From Holdemania massiliensis (lineage in GTDB: Bacteria; Bacillota_I; Bacilli_A; Erysipelotrichales; Erysipelotrichaceae), in assembly GCF_022440805.1 (NCBI RefSeq), contig NZ_JAKNTK010000001.1, positions 2,914,001-2,978,000 on the forward strand: a DNA stretch of 64,000 bases, in the 5' to 3' direction. Position numbers and translations under genes: made by a program. The notes under the pieces are model-generated. The model made no database searches. It had not been told where the DNA came from and worked only from the letters and a program-made list of their open reading frames with translations. This document shows positions 1-10,754 of this stretch, piece by piece; position 1 is the first letter of the stretch; every line of letters begins with the position of its first letter.

Positions 1-1
1 A

Positions 2-1988
2 ATCATTGGCCGCTGTGCTTTAGGCATTGACGCCGGCAGCACAACCGTCAAGATGGTGCTGATCAACCAGCAGGAGGAAATTCTGTATTCGATGTATCAG
101 CCGAACCAGGGCAATGCGCTGCAGCTGGTGCGGGAAGCGTTGATCGAACTGTTTCAGAAAAATCCGCAGATGGAAATTGTCTCCAGCTGCGTTACCGGTT
201 ATGGAGAAGATCTGATCCGCAGTGCCTTTGGCGTTGACTGGGGAATTGTTGAAACGATGGCGCATTTCACTGCCAGCCGCAAATATATGCCGGATGTTGA
301 TTTCATCATTGACATTGGCGGTCAGGACATCAAATGCTTTAAGATTCACAATGGGACGATTGACAACATTTTCTTGAATGAAGCCTGTTCGAGCGGCTGC
401 GGCAGTTTCCTGCAGACCTTTGCCAACGCGTTGGGCTATGACATTGAGGATTTCTCCCGGCTCGGCCTGTTCGCCAAGCATCCGGTCGATCTGGGCAGCC
501 GCTGTACGGTATTTATGAATTCTTCGGTCAAACAAGCGCAGAAAGACGGCGCTACGATTGATGAAATCTCAGCCGGACTGTCGATCAGCGTTGTTAAAAA
601 TGCCTTATACAAAGTCATCCGCACTGCCGATGCGCGGTCTTTAGGCAAGCATATCATCACGCAGGGTGGCACCTTCTACAATGACGCGGTGTTAAGAGCC
701 TTTGAGCAGGAGCTGGATACCGAAGTGATCCGTCCCAACATCGCCGGCCTGATGGGCGCTTACGGCTGTGCGCTGCATGCCCTGCGGCATTGCCCGGACA
801 GTTCTTCCTTATTGACGCTGAAACAGCTGGAAGAATTCCACAATGAGATCCGCTATGTCCAATGCGGCCTGTGCAACAACCATTGCCGGCTGACTGTCAA
901 CCAGTTCTCTGATGGCCGCCGCTACATTGGCGGCAACCGCTGCGAACGGCCAGTGACCAAGAAAAGCACCGCCCAGGATTTAAATATCTATGCCGTAAAA
1001 CGCGAGCTATTGGGCCAATATCAGCCGATCCCGGGTTCACGCGGCAAAATCGGCCTGCCTTTGGCGCTGAACATGATGGAACTGCTTCCGTTCTGGTACA
1101 CCTTCTTCACTGAATTGGGCTTTGAGGTCGTGACCTCCGGATTTGCTTCGCTGGAAAAATATCAGAAGGCGCAGAATTCGATTCCTTCCGATACGATCTG
1201 CTTTCCAGCCAAGCTTGTCCACGCCGCGATTCAAACCTTGCTTGACCAGCAGATTCCGGCCATTTTCTATCCATGCATGACCTACAACATGCGGGAGAAA
1301 AACGCCGACAACAATTATAACTGTCCGGTTGTCGCCTACTATCCAGAGGTCATTGCCGCCAACATGCAGCAGGTAACGGAATGCGATTTCATCTACGATT
1401 ATGTTGGTATTCACCGCAAAAATGACTTCCCGATTAAGATTCATAAAATCTTAAGTCAGCATTTCCGGCTTGGCCTGCGCGAGGTGATCAAGGCCAGCAA
1501 GAAAGCGTATGAGGCTTACGATCAGCACCTGGAAACCATTCGTCAGAAAGGTCAGGAAATCATCACCCAGGCTCAGCTGGACGACCGTGAAATCATCGTT
1601 TTAGCTGGTCGGCCCTACCATGCGGATCCTTTAGTTTCCCATGATATTGACAAGCTGATCACCAGCTACGGCGCGGCAGTGATCAGTGAAGATGTCATCA
1701 ACGAGGAAGTCGGCAAGAAGGAATTAGGGGTCTGGAATCAATGGACTTATCATTCCCGGCTGTATGCGGCGGCGCGGTATGTCGCAAAGCAAAAGAAGAT
1801 GAATCTGGTGCAGTTGGTTTCCTTCGGCTGCGGCGTCGATGCGATTACGACCGATGAAGTGCGGGAAATTCTTGAAGCTCAAGGCAAGATTTACACCCAG
1901 ATCAAGATTGATGAAATCACCAACCTGGGCGCGGTCAAAATCCGTCTGCGTTCCCTGTTCGCCGCTTTGAAACAGGAGGAAGAAAATC

Positions 1989-1996
<8 letters not shown>
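2..1996 (+). CDS. acyl-CoA dehydratase activase-type ATPase with DUF2229 domain (5' end outside window)
   Basis: The reading frame is open from the window edge, so the start is missing. The visible part begins with a BadF/BadG/BcrA/BcrD-type ASKHA ATPase: the phosphate-1 motif GIDAGSTTVKMVL, then DIGGQDIKC and the cluster-loop motif ACSSGCGSFLQ, whose cysteines in this family hold a [4Fe-4S] cluster between two monomers. A cysteine-rich linker (CGLCNNHC, residues about 285-292) leads into a DUF2229-like half (GKIGLPLALNMMELLPFW onward). The family uses ATP to inject an electron into 2-hydroxyacyl-CoA dehydratases or related radical enzymes. In many Firmicutes the ATPase halves, DUF2229 and the dehydratase-like domain form one protein of about 1400 residues; here the last part is a separate gene that overlaps this one by 8 bases. 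The true substrate is not visible. Confidence 0.85.
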
Positions 1997-3260
<1,264 letters not shown>

Positions 3261-3296
3261 AAGAACTGATCCGTGTCCAAGAACACGGTTTAGAGA

Positions 3297-3327
3297 CCAG
3301 AAGCAAGCCACACTTCTGGTTTTTTCT
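3297..3327 (+). terminator. intrinsic terminator after the activase operon
   Basis: Stem CCAGAAG (3297-3303) pairs with CTTCTGG (3313-3319) and is followed by a T-tract. It lies 37 bases after the stop at 3260. Confidence 0.85.
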
Positions 3328-3463
3328 TTGGTACTCTCCGTTTTTTCAGAAAGCTTTCCCCGTTCTACACCCCGGAGATTTCTCTTCCTTTAAAATTCTT
3401 TTTCCATGTTGACAAGCGCCGCAAATCGCAAATTTCCCGAGTCCGGCGTTTTAACGCTGAATT

Positions 3464-4057
3464 TCAGCGCTGATATAAATCGGCCAAAATTGCGACACAG
3501 GTATCGATTCCCAGCTCACCGCTGTCCAGAGCCAGATGGAAATTTTCCGCCAGCCCCCAGGTTTGTCCTGTGTAAAATTCATAGTAAACCGCCCGGCGTT
3601 TATCCTTATCCCGAATCCGCTTGTCAATCGCCACCTCGGTTTCACCATAGACCTCGACAATCCGTTTAGCTCGCTTGTCCTTTTGCGCGTGGATAAAAGC
3701 AGTCAGGCAGTCCGCATGGCCTTTTAGAATCACATCCGCGCACCGGCCGACGATAACGCACGATTCCTTTTCCGCCAGATCCAGGATGATCTGACGCTGC
3801 AGCTGCCACAGCTGATCTTGGATCGAAGTGCCCATAAACTGACTTTCTGATAAGGCAAAGGCCCAATGACTGCTGTACGGCGAAGCTTCCTGCTGCTTCG
3901 CGACCATTTCCGGCGTAAATCCGCTCGCCTCCGCTAATTTTTCAATCAGCTCCTGATCATAACACGGAATCCCCAGCTGGGCTGCCAGCTGTTTCCCTAC
4001 GGTCCGTCCCCCGCTGCCGAACTGACGGCTGATCGTTACAATTCTGTTGTTTGTCAT
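3464..4057 (-). CDS. cytidylate kinase-like P-loop protein
   Basis: About 197 residues. The N-terminus ITISRQFGSGG-type P-loop (RQFGSGGRTVGK) and the following LGIPCYDQELIEKLAE are characteristic of the cytidylate-kinase-like family (AAA_26/Cytidylate_kin2), common in Firmicutes and mostly uncharacterised. The ATG at 4057 sits 9 bases from GGAGG; a TTG at 4063 is in frame but too close to the Shine-Dalgarno. Its first 100 bases overlap the 3' end of the upstream MATE gene in a different frame, so the two are probably translated together. The substrate is unknown; nucleotide or small phosphometabolite kinase activity is inferred from the fold only. Confidence 0.8.
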   Translation of the reverse strand: MTNNRIVTISRQFGSGGRTVGKQLAAQLGIPCYDQELIEKLAEASGFTPEMVAKQQEASPYSSHWAFALSESQFMGTSIQDQLWQLQRQIILDLAEKESCVIVGRCADVILKGHADCLTAFIHAQKDKRAKRIVEVYGETEVAIDKRIRDKDKRRAVYYEFYTGQTWGLAENFHLALDSGELGIDTCVAILADLYQR

Positions 4058-5465
4058 TTGCAATTTCCTCCTTTTTCGGTTTTAAAGCATTTAAGGTCAC
4101 GGCGATCACGCCGGCTGAGATCATAAAAGTCAGAACATCCGAAACCGGCATGGAATACAGGATTCCATCCAAGCCAAAGAAAACAGGCAGAAGCAGTGCC
4201 AGACCAACGCCGAAGATCAGCTCCCGGATTAATGACAGCAAAGTAGAAATCAACGCTTTTCCCAAGGCCTGAAGATAGATAAACGTTGCTTTGTTCACAC
4301 AGGCCAACACCATCATGCACAGATAAATCCTAAACGATTTCAAAGCAAACTCCGTATAATAAACACTTTCACTGGCTGCGCCGAAGATAGAAATCAGTGT
4401 TTTAGGGAAAACTTCGACCAGCACAAGTGCTAAAGCTCCCAACACGACCTGTCCCGCCAAAAGCCGAAGCAGAATCGTCCGGGCCCTGTCCTGTCTTCCC
4501 GCACCTCTATTATACCCCACAATTGGAATACAGCCAGCTGCCATTCCAACAGAAATTGAAATTACAATCTGAAAAAACTTCATGACAATCCCCACGACCG
4601 CCATTGGAATTTGTGCATACTGCGGCTGACCGAAGATCGGATCCAAGGCTCCATAGCGCTGAATCATGTTGTTAATCGCAGCCATTGCCGCAACAAGTGA
4701 TATCTGCGACAGAAAACTGCAGATGCCTAACGGCAGAAACTGCCGCATTAATCGTCCGCTCAGATGAAAACTTGAACGATTCAGCCTGATCGCTTTCATC
4801 CTGCCTAAATAAAGGATTGCCAGCACCGCAGTGATCACCTGACCGATCACCGTCGCAATCGCGGCTCCCCGCATTCCCCAATGAAAGCCGAAAATAAACA
4901 GCGGATCCAGAATCAAGTTGACCAGCGCTCCGGCTAATGTAGATATCATTGCGTATTTCGGACTTCCGTCGCTGCGGATTATCGGATTCATAGCCTGACC
5001 AAACATGTAAAACGGTACGCCCCAGCAAATCCAGAAAAAATATTCCTGAGCATAGGCAAAGGTTTCTGCATTGACCCGGCCGCCGAACATCGTCAGGATC
5101 GGAGCCTGGAATCCAAAGTAAACGACGGTCAGAAGCAAGCTGACGATCACACTCAGCACGACCGCGTTGCCAACGGTGCGGTGAGCGTCTTCCGTTTTCC
5201 CGCGTCCCAGGCTGAGGCTGACAAAGGCACACCCGCCATCCCCTATCATCACGGCCAGCGCCAGCGCTACGACGGTCAGCGGAAAGACGACGGTGTTGGC
5301 AGCATTGCCATAAGAGCCCAGATAGCTGGCATTGGCGATAAAAATCTGATCAACAATGTTGTAAAGCGCTGCGACTAACAAAGAGATCACACAGGGAACA
5401 GCATATCGGGTCATCAGTTTCCCTATGCTTTCAGTTTCCATAAAGGCGTTAGAACGATTTTCCAT
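3957..5465 (-). CDS. MATE family efflux transporter (long C-terminal overlap with the kinase gene)
   Basis: A 502-residue inner-membrane protein of about 12 hydrophobic segments in two homologous halves; the N-terminal motif ALYNIVDQIFI and the repeated pattern in the second half are typical of the DinF/NorM-like multidrug and toxic-compound extrusion family. These pumps export cationic drugs or metabolites using sodium or proton gradients. The ATG at 5465 follows AAGGAGG with normal spacing. The membrane domain ends near residue 460; the last 35-40 residues are hydrophilic, rich in Q, R and D, and are read through the start of the kinase gene in another frame. That tail has no obvious function and may reflect a lost stop codon or a frameshift near the end. 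Confidence 0.85.
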   Translation of the reverse strand: MENRSNAFMETESIGKLMTRYAVPCVISLLVAALYNIVDQIFIANASYLGSYGNAANTVVFPLTVVALALAVMIGDGGCAFVSLSLGRGKTEDAHRTVGNAVVLSVIVSLLLTVVYFGFQAPILTMFGGRVNAETFAYAQEYFFWICWGVPFYMFGQAMNPIIRSDGSPKYAMISTLAGALVNLILDPLFIFGFHWGMRGAAIATVIGQVITAVLAILYLGRMKAIRLNRSSFHLSGRLMRQFLPLGICSFLSQISLVAAMAAINNMIQRYGALDPIFGQPQYAQIPMAVVGIVMKFFQIVISISVGMAAGCIPIVGYNRGAGRQDRARTILLRLLAGQVVLGALALVLVEVFPKTLISIFGAASESVYYTEFALKSFRIYLCMMVLACVNKATFIYLQALGKALISTLLSLIRELIFGVGLALLLPVFFGLDGILYSMPVSDVLTFMISAGVIAVTLNALKPKKEEIANDKQQNCNDQPSVRQRGTDRRETAGSPAGDSVL

Positions 5466-5557
5466 TTCATTTCCTCCTTCGACATAAAAAAACGGGCAGC
5501 CTTTTGCTGGATTTTAGCGTTCCATGGCTACACGTTTCTTTCAGTCTTCTATTCATA

Positions 5558-5611
5558 AAACAAAAAAACAACGAGCCGGCAACTGGACTTACGCCTTTCG
5601 CGACTCGTTGT
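5558..5611 (-). terminator. intrinsic terminator after the MarR-MATE operon
   Basis: On the minus strand ACAACGAG (5611-5604) pairs with CTCGTTGT (5575-5568), followed by a run of seven T. It lies 85 bases after the stop of the second MATE gene and separates the two MATE transcription units. Confidence 0.85.
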
Positions 5612-5695
5612 GGTGTTATTTTAGCACTTCAAAATAGAAATTTCAAAGTTTTTTTGTCATACAAATTTTTTATTTCTATCGTTTCGCTTCTGCCA

Positions 5696-7066
5696 TCACG
5701 CTTTCTGCGCTTTAATTTTCTGGTTCAATTCTTTAAAAAAGCGAATCAGGAAAGGAAAGCAGACGATAAACGTCAGTACATCCGCCAGCGGCTGAGTCAG
5801 CTGTACGCCGCGCAGCTGCCAAAACTGCGGAAGAATCCAGATCAAAGGCAAAAAGAATACTCCTTGACGGCAGGCGGAAAGGAACGTGGCTTCAGCCGGC
5901 TTGCCGATCGACTGAAACGTCATGTTGGAAATCACACCGAGCGGCTGAATAAACAACGCTAAACACTGAGCCCGCATCGCATAGGTTCCGATTTCCAGCA
6001 CCTGTGTATCCGCCTTGGTAAACAGCTGAATCACCTGCGGAGCAAAGAGAAAGCCCGCGACGGCCAATAAGCCCATCATCACAAAGCTGACCACAGCCGT
6101 AAAGGTAAACGACTGCTTTACCCGCTGATAACAGCTGGCCCCGTAATTGAAGCCCACCACCGGCTGATAGCCTTGGCCAAAACCGATCAATACTGACAGG
6201 ATCAGCATAAACACTTTACCAACAACGGACATAGCGGCCACCGCGGCATCGCCATATACCGCTGCATTGACATTCAGCATGACCGTTGCAATGCTGGCCA
6301 ATCCCTGCCGAAAAAACGACGGCAGACCGGTTTTCAGAATCGCTGTTAAGTCCTGAAGCTTCCAGGAGATATTCCGGAAGCTGAGATGAAGCAAACTCTT
6401 GTGCATCAAAAAACAGGATAATAAAATCAGAAAGCTGACAATCTGGCTGAGGATCGTTGCAATCGCCGCTCCGGCAATCCCCAAATCAAAGACGAAGATG
6501 AAAAGCGGGTCGAGTACGATATTGAGCAGACCGCCGGTTGTAATGCCAATCATCGCTAACGTCGCCTTGCCCTCTGAACGCAAAACATTATTCAGCACAA
6601 AGGAGGACGACATCACAGCCGCACCCAATAGAATATACTGAGCATAGTCGCGGGCATACGGCAAAATTGTCGGCGTCGCCCCCAGCAAAGCCATCAGCGG
6701 ATCAATAAAAAGCAATCCGAATACCGTCAATGCCAGACCGAAAGCGATAGCCGCAAAAAAGCCGGTACTGGCGATCTTCTCAGCTTCATCATGTTTGCGG
6801 GCGCCTAACAGGCGGGAAATCAAACTGCCTGAACCGATGCCCAAGGTAAATCCGACAGCCTGAATCAGAGCCATCAGCGAAAAAACAATTCCCACCGCTC
6901 CGGTCGCACTGGTTCCCAGCTGCGAAACGAAAAATGTATCCGCCATGTTGTAGATGGATGTAATCAGCATACTGATAATCGTCGGTACGGCCAGCGTTGT
7001 AATCAGCCGAGGAATCGGCTGGGTCGTCATCTTCTCGACCTGAGTCAGCGTCGCTTCCCCACTCAT
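5696..7066 (-). CDS. MATE family efflux transporter, MarR-linked
   Basis: A 456-residue membrane protein of the DinF/MepA type; the start (PRLITTLAVPTIISMLITS, then YNMADTFFVSQLGTSATGA) and the GLPSFFRQGLASIATVMLN segment opening the second half are family hallmarks. MepA-type members export cationic drugs and dyes. The ATG overlaps the stop of the upstream marR-type gene by 4 bases (ATGA), so the two are translationally coupled. It is the second gene of a MarR-controlled unit with a visible promoter and operator upstream and a terminator downstream, the classic layout of an inducible exporter. The inducing compound is not visible. Confidence 0.88.
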   Translation of the reverse strand: MSGEATLTQVEKMTTQPIPRLITTLAVPTIISMLITSIYNMADTFFVSQLGTSATGAVGIVFSLMALIQAVGFTLGIGSGSLISRLLGARKHDEAEKIASTGFFAAIAFGLALTVFGLLFIDPLMALLGATPTILPYARDYAQYILLGAAVMSSSFVLNNVLRSEGKATLAMIGITTGGLLNIVLDPLFIFVFDLGIAGAAIATILSQIVSFLILLSCFLMHKSLLHLSFRNISWKLQDLTAILKTGLPSFFRQGLASIATVMLNVNAAVYGDAAVAAMSVVGKVFMLILSVLIGFGQGYQPVVGFNYGASCYQRVKQSFTFTAVVSFVMMGLLAVAGFLFAPQVIQLFTKADTQVLEIGTYAMRAQCLALFIQPLGVISNMTFQSIGKPAEATFLSACRQGVFFLPLIWILPQFWQLRGVQLTQPLADVLTFIVCFPFLIRFFKELNQKIKAQKA

Positions 7067-7506
7067 GCGGATTCCCGTCCTTCCGAGGTACTTTCACCGC
7101 GCAGATTCTCTGTCATGCGCTGGATATATTGGATAAACTGGGCTTTCTCCTCCGCAGTAAACCCCTGCAGCGCGATCTTTTCCACTTCATCATGGATATC
7201 GCTCATTTTTTTATGCTGCTGAATCCCAAAATCCGTAATCTGAACCTGTATGCTGCGGCGGTCCTTATCGCTGCGGATTCGCTCGATCATCCCGGCTTGT
7301 TCCATTAAATCTAAAATTTTAGATACAGTCGCCGGTTCGATATCGCAAGCTCTCGCCAGTTCTACCTGTGTCCGGGAACTGCGGGTTAAAAGATGCAGAA
7401 TCTTCGGCTGTCCCATCGAAATGCCTTCCTCTGCCATCCGCGGCCGGATCTGTGAGGTCTGCGCCCGATAAGCCCGTGAAAATAAAATACAAAAAGGTTT
7501 ATTCAT
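7063..7506 (-). CDS. MarR family transcriptional regulator of the MATE exporter
   Basis: A 147-residue winged-helix repressor. The DNA-binding region reads QVELARACDIEPATVSKILD then GMIERIRSDKDRRSIQVQIT, with the D-x-R-x4 wing typical of MarR. The ATG at 7506 follows GAAAGGGAC at good spacing; an in-frame GTG at 7530 lies inside the operator and is less likely. Downstream it overlaps the exporter by 4 bases. Two TTAG-N4-CTAA palindromes next to its own -10 imply autorepression relieved by a ligand that the exporter removes; this is inference from layout. Confidence 0.88.
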   Translation of the reverse strand: MNKPFCILFSRAYRAQTSQIRPRMAEEGISMGQPKILHLLTRSSRTQVELARACDIEPATVSKILDLMEQAGMIERIRSDKDRRSIQVQITDFGIQQHKKMSDIHDEVEKIALQGFTAEEKAQFIQYIQRMTENLRGESTSEGRESA

Positions 7507-7522
7507 AACAAAGTCCCTTTCA

Positions 7523-7549
7523 TTAGTCACCTAATAGTTAGCTTCCTAA
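7523..7549 (-). promoter_or_regulatory. double MarR-type operator
   Basis: Two near-identical palindromes, TTAGTCACCTAA (7523-7534) and TTAGCTTCCTAA (7538-7549), centred 15 bp apart. Both match TTAG-N4-CTAA, close to the known SlyA/MarR-type site. They sit at and just after the -10 box of the marR gene, where binding would block transcription. Confidence 0.75.
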
Positions 7550-7577
7550 TTATAGAATGAACTGCGAACCTTGTCAA
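7549..7577 (-). promoter_or_regulatory. sigma-A promoter of marR-MATE
   Basis: On the minus strand a perfect TTGACA (7577-7572), 17-base spacer and perfect TATAAT (7554-7549). The -10 abuts the first operator palindrome. Confidence 0.85.
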
Positions 7578-7630
7578 ATTTCAAAGAGCTGAAAATGAAA
7601 TTCCATGACTTCTAAAGCAAAGATGATAAA

Positions 7631-7665
7631 CAAAAAGACCGAAGCTCATAATCTGAACTTCGATC
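7631..7665 (-). terminator. intrinsic terminator after adenosine deaminase
   Basis: A 12-bp stem with two G-T pairs, arms 7665-7654 and 7648-7637, 5-base loop, followed by TTTTT on the minus strand, 17 bases after the stop at 7682. Confidence 0.8.
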
Positions 7666-7681
7666 CTGATCTCAAATTCTC

Positions 7682-8698
7682 TTACAAACATTCCATCAGC
7701 CGCCGCGTCAGCTGCTGCTTGATCTCCTTATCCGCAAACGCCGCCCGGACACTGTTGAGATTGAGATGAATCAGATCCTCGCGGGTTAATCCCAAGTAAC
7801 GCACTGCCTTGTCATATTCCTGATCCAATGTCGTATCGCTGATCGTCATGTTATCTGTGTTCAGTGTCACGATCGCCCCGCGCTCCATCAACGGTTTCAA
7901 GGCATGATCGCTGTACGAAAGCTGGTTGCGGCATTGGACGTTGCTCGTCAGACACATCTCCAACGGAATCTTCTTTTCGATCACTTCCTGCAGCACAGCA
8001 CTGTCTTCCAGGCAATGTCCGCCATGGCCAATCCGGCTGGCGCCCAAATCCAAGGCTGACTTCACTGAAGCCGCCGGACCGCTTTCTCCTGCATGGATCG
8101 TGTAAGGAATTCCATATTCCTTCGCTTTTTTAAAGCAATCGGAATAGCCTTCCATCGGCGTGATGCCCTCAGCCCCTGCCAAGTCCACGGCAACAACCCC
8201 TTTGCCTTTAAATTCATAAGCTGTCTGGACCGTTTCCAGATTCGCTTCGTGATTCAGCGACGGTTCACCCAGCGTCATCAAACACAAGATCAGACCGACC
8301 TTGATCTGCGGATGTTCGCACATCGCGATCCGCATTCCTTTGATGACTGCTTTGACAGCCTGATGCTGCGTCAGACCTTTCTGCGTATGAAACTGCGGCG
8401 CAAACCGCAATTCCGCATATTCCACACCCTGCAAAGCCAATGTTTTCACTAGCTCCCGCGTACAGAGCACCAGTGCTTCCTCATCCTGCAGAATCGCAAT
8501 CGGCAGCTCAAAACGCGCCAAGAATTCATTCAGGCTATTGTTGTCGCGGCTGACGACGATCTGACTGCGGAATTGTTCCAGGGTACAGGCAGAATCAATC
8601 AGCTGACGATCCTGAGCCAAAGCATAGGCCAACTTTAACGGCAATGAGCCGTCTAAATGAACGTGCAGATCAATTTTCGGAAATGAATATTCCATCAT
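7682..8698 (-). CDS. add: adenosine deaminase
   Basis: A 338-residue amidohydrolase-fold enzyme that converts adenosine (or deoxyadenosine) to inosine in purine salvage. Zinc ligands and catalytic residues are visible in order: HxH in KIDLHVHLDGSLP, HAGES near residue 200, GHGGHCLED, TSNVQCR and the aspartate pair in LNTDN. Length fits bacterial adenosine deaminases. Two consecutive ATG codons follow GGAGG at 4 and 7 bases; either may be used. It stands alone with its own terminator, and the asparaginase gene upstream is 180 bases away. Confidence 0.92.
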   Translation of the reverse strand: MMEYSFPKIDLHVHLDGSLPLKLAYALAQDRQLIDSACTLEQFRSQIVVSRDNNSLNEFLARFELPIAILQDEEALVLCTRELVKTLALQGVEYAELRFAPQFHTQKGLTQHQAVKAVIKGMRIAMCEHPQIKVGLILCLMTLGEPSLNHEANLETVQTAYEFKGKGVVAVDLAGAEGITPMEGYSDCFKKAKEYGIPYTIHAGESGPAASVKSALDLGASRIGHGGHCLEDSAVLQEVIEKKIPLEMCLTSNVQCRNQLSYSDHALKPLMERGAIVTLNTDNMTISDTTLDQEYDKAVRYLGLTREDLIHLNLNSVRAAFADKEIKQQLTRRLMECL

Positions 8699-8881
8699 AA
8701 AACCTCCATTCTCTGTATTTTAATTGTCATTGATCCATCAATCCCAAAGCTTTCTCCTTATTTCATTCTGTTCAATTTTTCCCTGTTCACAACAGCGGAT
8801 CCAACGAAACTAAAATTCAAATGAATAAGGAAAAAAGCCCGGCTTTATTGAAATAAAGGTTACGCTGTTCCATCTGCTTTG

Positions 8882-9889
8882 TCAATCAAAACTCTCATTC
8901 CGTTCATGAATCCGATTGGTTTCAAACAGTGCGCGGATCTGCTTCGGATCCTGACTTTGCCCCAACACCCACATCAGTTTCGTTACCGCGGCTTCACTGG
9001 TCATATCCTTGCCTTCCAGCACGCCATAACGCAGCGCTTTCTGTCCGACTTCATAAACGCTGAAATCACTTTGTTCATACAGGCATTGACTGCAGACAAC
9101 AACCGTGATGCCCGCCTGTGTCATCTGCTGGAGCTTCGCCGTTAAATCTCTGCGGATAAATGACAAACCGCCGATCCCAAAGGCTTCGATCACCACACCG
9201 GCGCACTGCATCTGGATCAGCGCATCAAATAACCGCGGATTCATGCCAGGGATCAATTTAATCAGAACAACCTCCTTGCACAGCTGGCTGCGCAGCTGAA
9301 AAGGTCCATCCACCTTAGGCAGCAATCCTTCCCGGATATTTAACCCACGGCTGTCAATCCAGCCGACCGGTTTCACATTGACACTTTCAAAAGCCTGAAA
9401 ATTAGTTGTCCTGACCTTGACTGCCCGTGTTCCCAATAAGATCTGACGGTTAAAGGCTACAAAAACACCGGGGTGGCCGCTCGCCGCCATCGCCAGTGCG
9501 GTTCGGATATTTTCTAATCCATCGCTCAGCGGATCCGTCAGCGGTAACTGCGAGCCGGTCAGCACAACGGGAAGCGGTACATTTTCCAACATGAAGCTCA
9601 ATGCCGAAGCGGTGTATGCCATCGTATCTGTACCATGGGTTAGGATCACGCCTTCCGCCCAGCCCTCTGCGATCAGCTCCGCTACTTTTTCAGCAATCCG
9701 CTGCCACTCCTCCGGCTGAATATTGGAACTGTCCAGCGTAAACAAATCCCAGGTTTTGATTTCATATTGGTCGATCAAATTCCCTAACAGCCGACGCAGT
9801 CCGCCAGCGTCCAGCTGCGGTGTCAAGCCTTCATCCTGTTGAGCACAGGCAATTGTTCCGCCTGTTGTCAGCCATGCGATTCTCTTCAT
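8882..9889 (-). CDS. ansA: L-asparaginase (type I)
   Basis: About 335 residues. The N-terminal WLTTGGTIA holds the first catalytic threonine and THGTDTMAYTASALSFML holds the second threonine-lysine-aspartate set of bacterial asparaginases; PVVLTGSQLP is also conserved. It hydrolyses asparagine to aspartate and ammonia. No signal peptide is present, so it is probably the cytoplasmic type. ATG at 9889 follows GGGGAGG with 5 bases; an earlier in-frame codon lies further upstream without a ribosome site. A good promoter lies about 100 bases upstream. A weak hairpin without clear strength follows the stop. Confidence 0.9.
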   Translation of the reverse strand: MKRIAWLTTGGTIACAQQDEGLTPQLDAGGLRRLLGNLIDQYEIKTWDLFTLDSSNIQPEEWQRIAEKVAELIAEGWAEGVILTHGTDTMAYTASALSFMLENVPLPVVLTGSQLPLTDPLSDGLENIRTALAMAASGHPGVFVAFNRQILLGTRAVKVRTTNFQAFESVNVKPVGWIDSRGLNIREGLLPKVDGPFQLRSQLCKEVVLIKLIPGMNPRLFDALIQMQCAGVVIEAFGIGGLSFIRRDLTAKLQQMTQAGITVVVCSQCLYEQSDFSVYEVGQKALRYGVLEGKDMTSEAAVTKLMWVLGQSQDPKQIRALFETNRIHERNESFD

Positions 9890-9985
9890 TGGTTCCTCCC
9901 CTGCCGTCTGTTTGGACGGGATGTTTTTTATTTTCAAGCTTTTTGAATATTGCGTATCTTTCCAGCTTTATTGTTACTTAACCTT

Positions 9986-10014
9986 ATTTTAACTTGGATC
10001 CGTTCTATTATCAA
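9986..10014 (-). promoter_or_regulatory. promoter of the asparaginase gene
   Basis: TTGATA (10014-10009), 17-base spacer, TAAAAT (9991-9986) on the minus strand, about 97 bases before the ATG. Confidence 0.65.
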
Positions 10015-10173
10015 CTTCATCCCATAGATTCGCTTTTTCTTACCCATTGAACAAAAATATTGGAAAACTTATCCCAATATGTTCCCTATCCGTTATAATA
10101 GAGATAGAGCCGAACCCGGCACATCGGCGGGGTCAATACCAGATAAAAAATAAGGAAAGAAAGGAGATCCCTT

Positions 10174-10479
10174 ATGAATCGGAAACAAAAAGGACTTCTT
10201 GGAGGAATTTATTTTATTGCCTGCCTGCTTATTCAAATTGTTTTGTTGTGGGGCTTCCACAAACGAATGGACATCCTGTGGCTGATCGGTCTGGCTTTGA
10301 TTGTTTTCGCTTATGCCGGGGCAAGCCATATTTCTTTGGATATCTATCATTCCGCTTTTCATTCCATGCGTAATCTGCGTGACGACCATCAAGAAAATGA
10401 TCCTGCACCACTGCTGCCTTATCTTTTTGCGGCACTGCCGCTTGTGATCAACTTGATTCTGGCTTATCAGTTTTTTTGA
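10174..10479 (+). CDS. small membrane protein, unknown function
   Basis: A 101-residue protein I do not recognise. Three hydrophobic segments are visible (about residues 8-27, 33-52 and 82-100); the loop after the second contains a histidine-rich, charged stretch (residues 54-78). The ATG follows AAAGGAGATC at good spacing, and a TATAAT lies at 10094-10099 upstream, though no convincing -35 goes with it. A terminator follows at 10521. It is probably a monocistronic gene. Confidence 0.7.
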   Translation: MNRKQKGLLGGIYFIACLLIQIVLLWGFHKRMDILWLIGLALIVFAYAGASHISLDIYHSAFHSMRNLRDDHQENDPAPLLPYLFAALPLVINLILAYQFF

Positions 10480-10520
10480 TATCTTTTTTCGGTGTCAGAG
10501 ATAAGAATCATTCCCTGGGA

Positions 10521-10553
10521 AATGACGACTTGCTTGCGGTTGTCATTTTTTTT
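10521..10553 (+). terminator. intrinsic terminator after the small membrane gene
   Basis: AATGAC-x-AC (10521-10529) pairs with GT-x-GTCATT (10539-10546) and is followed by eight T. It separates the small gene from the PRD regulator. Confidence 0.75.
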
Positions 10554-10754
10554 ATTTTGCTTCCGGTCTCTTTCCTCAACGATTCCGACATTCAGCTTCA
10601 GTCGGAATCATCCCGTAATGAGTCTGATAAGCACTGATTCTTTGCGCTGCACAGTTTTTACCGGAATCACTTTTCATGGATATTGGTTGGAGTTTTCCTG
10701 CAAAGAATGTTATTTTAAAATTGAAAGTTCTATATCAAGAAAAGAGGGGATCCA

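Noticed and set aside
8820..8860. A terminator after the asparaginase gene
   Set aside because: The AAAGC/GCTTT stem has a 3-base loop and competes with a second stem; too weak to call.
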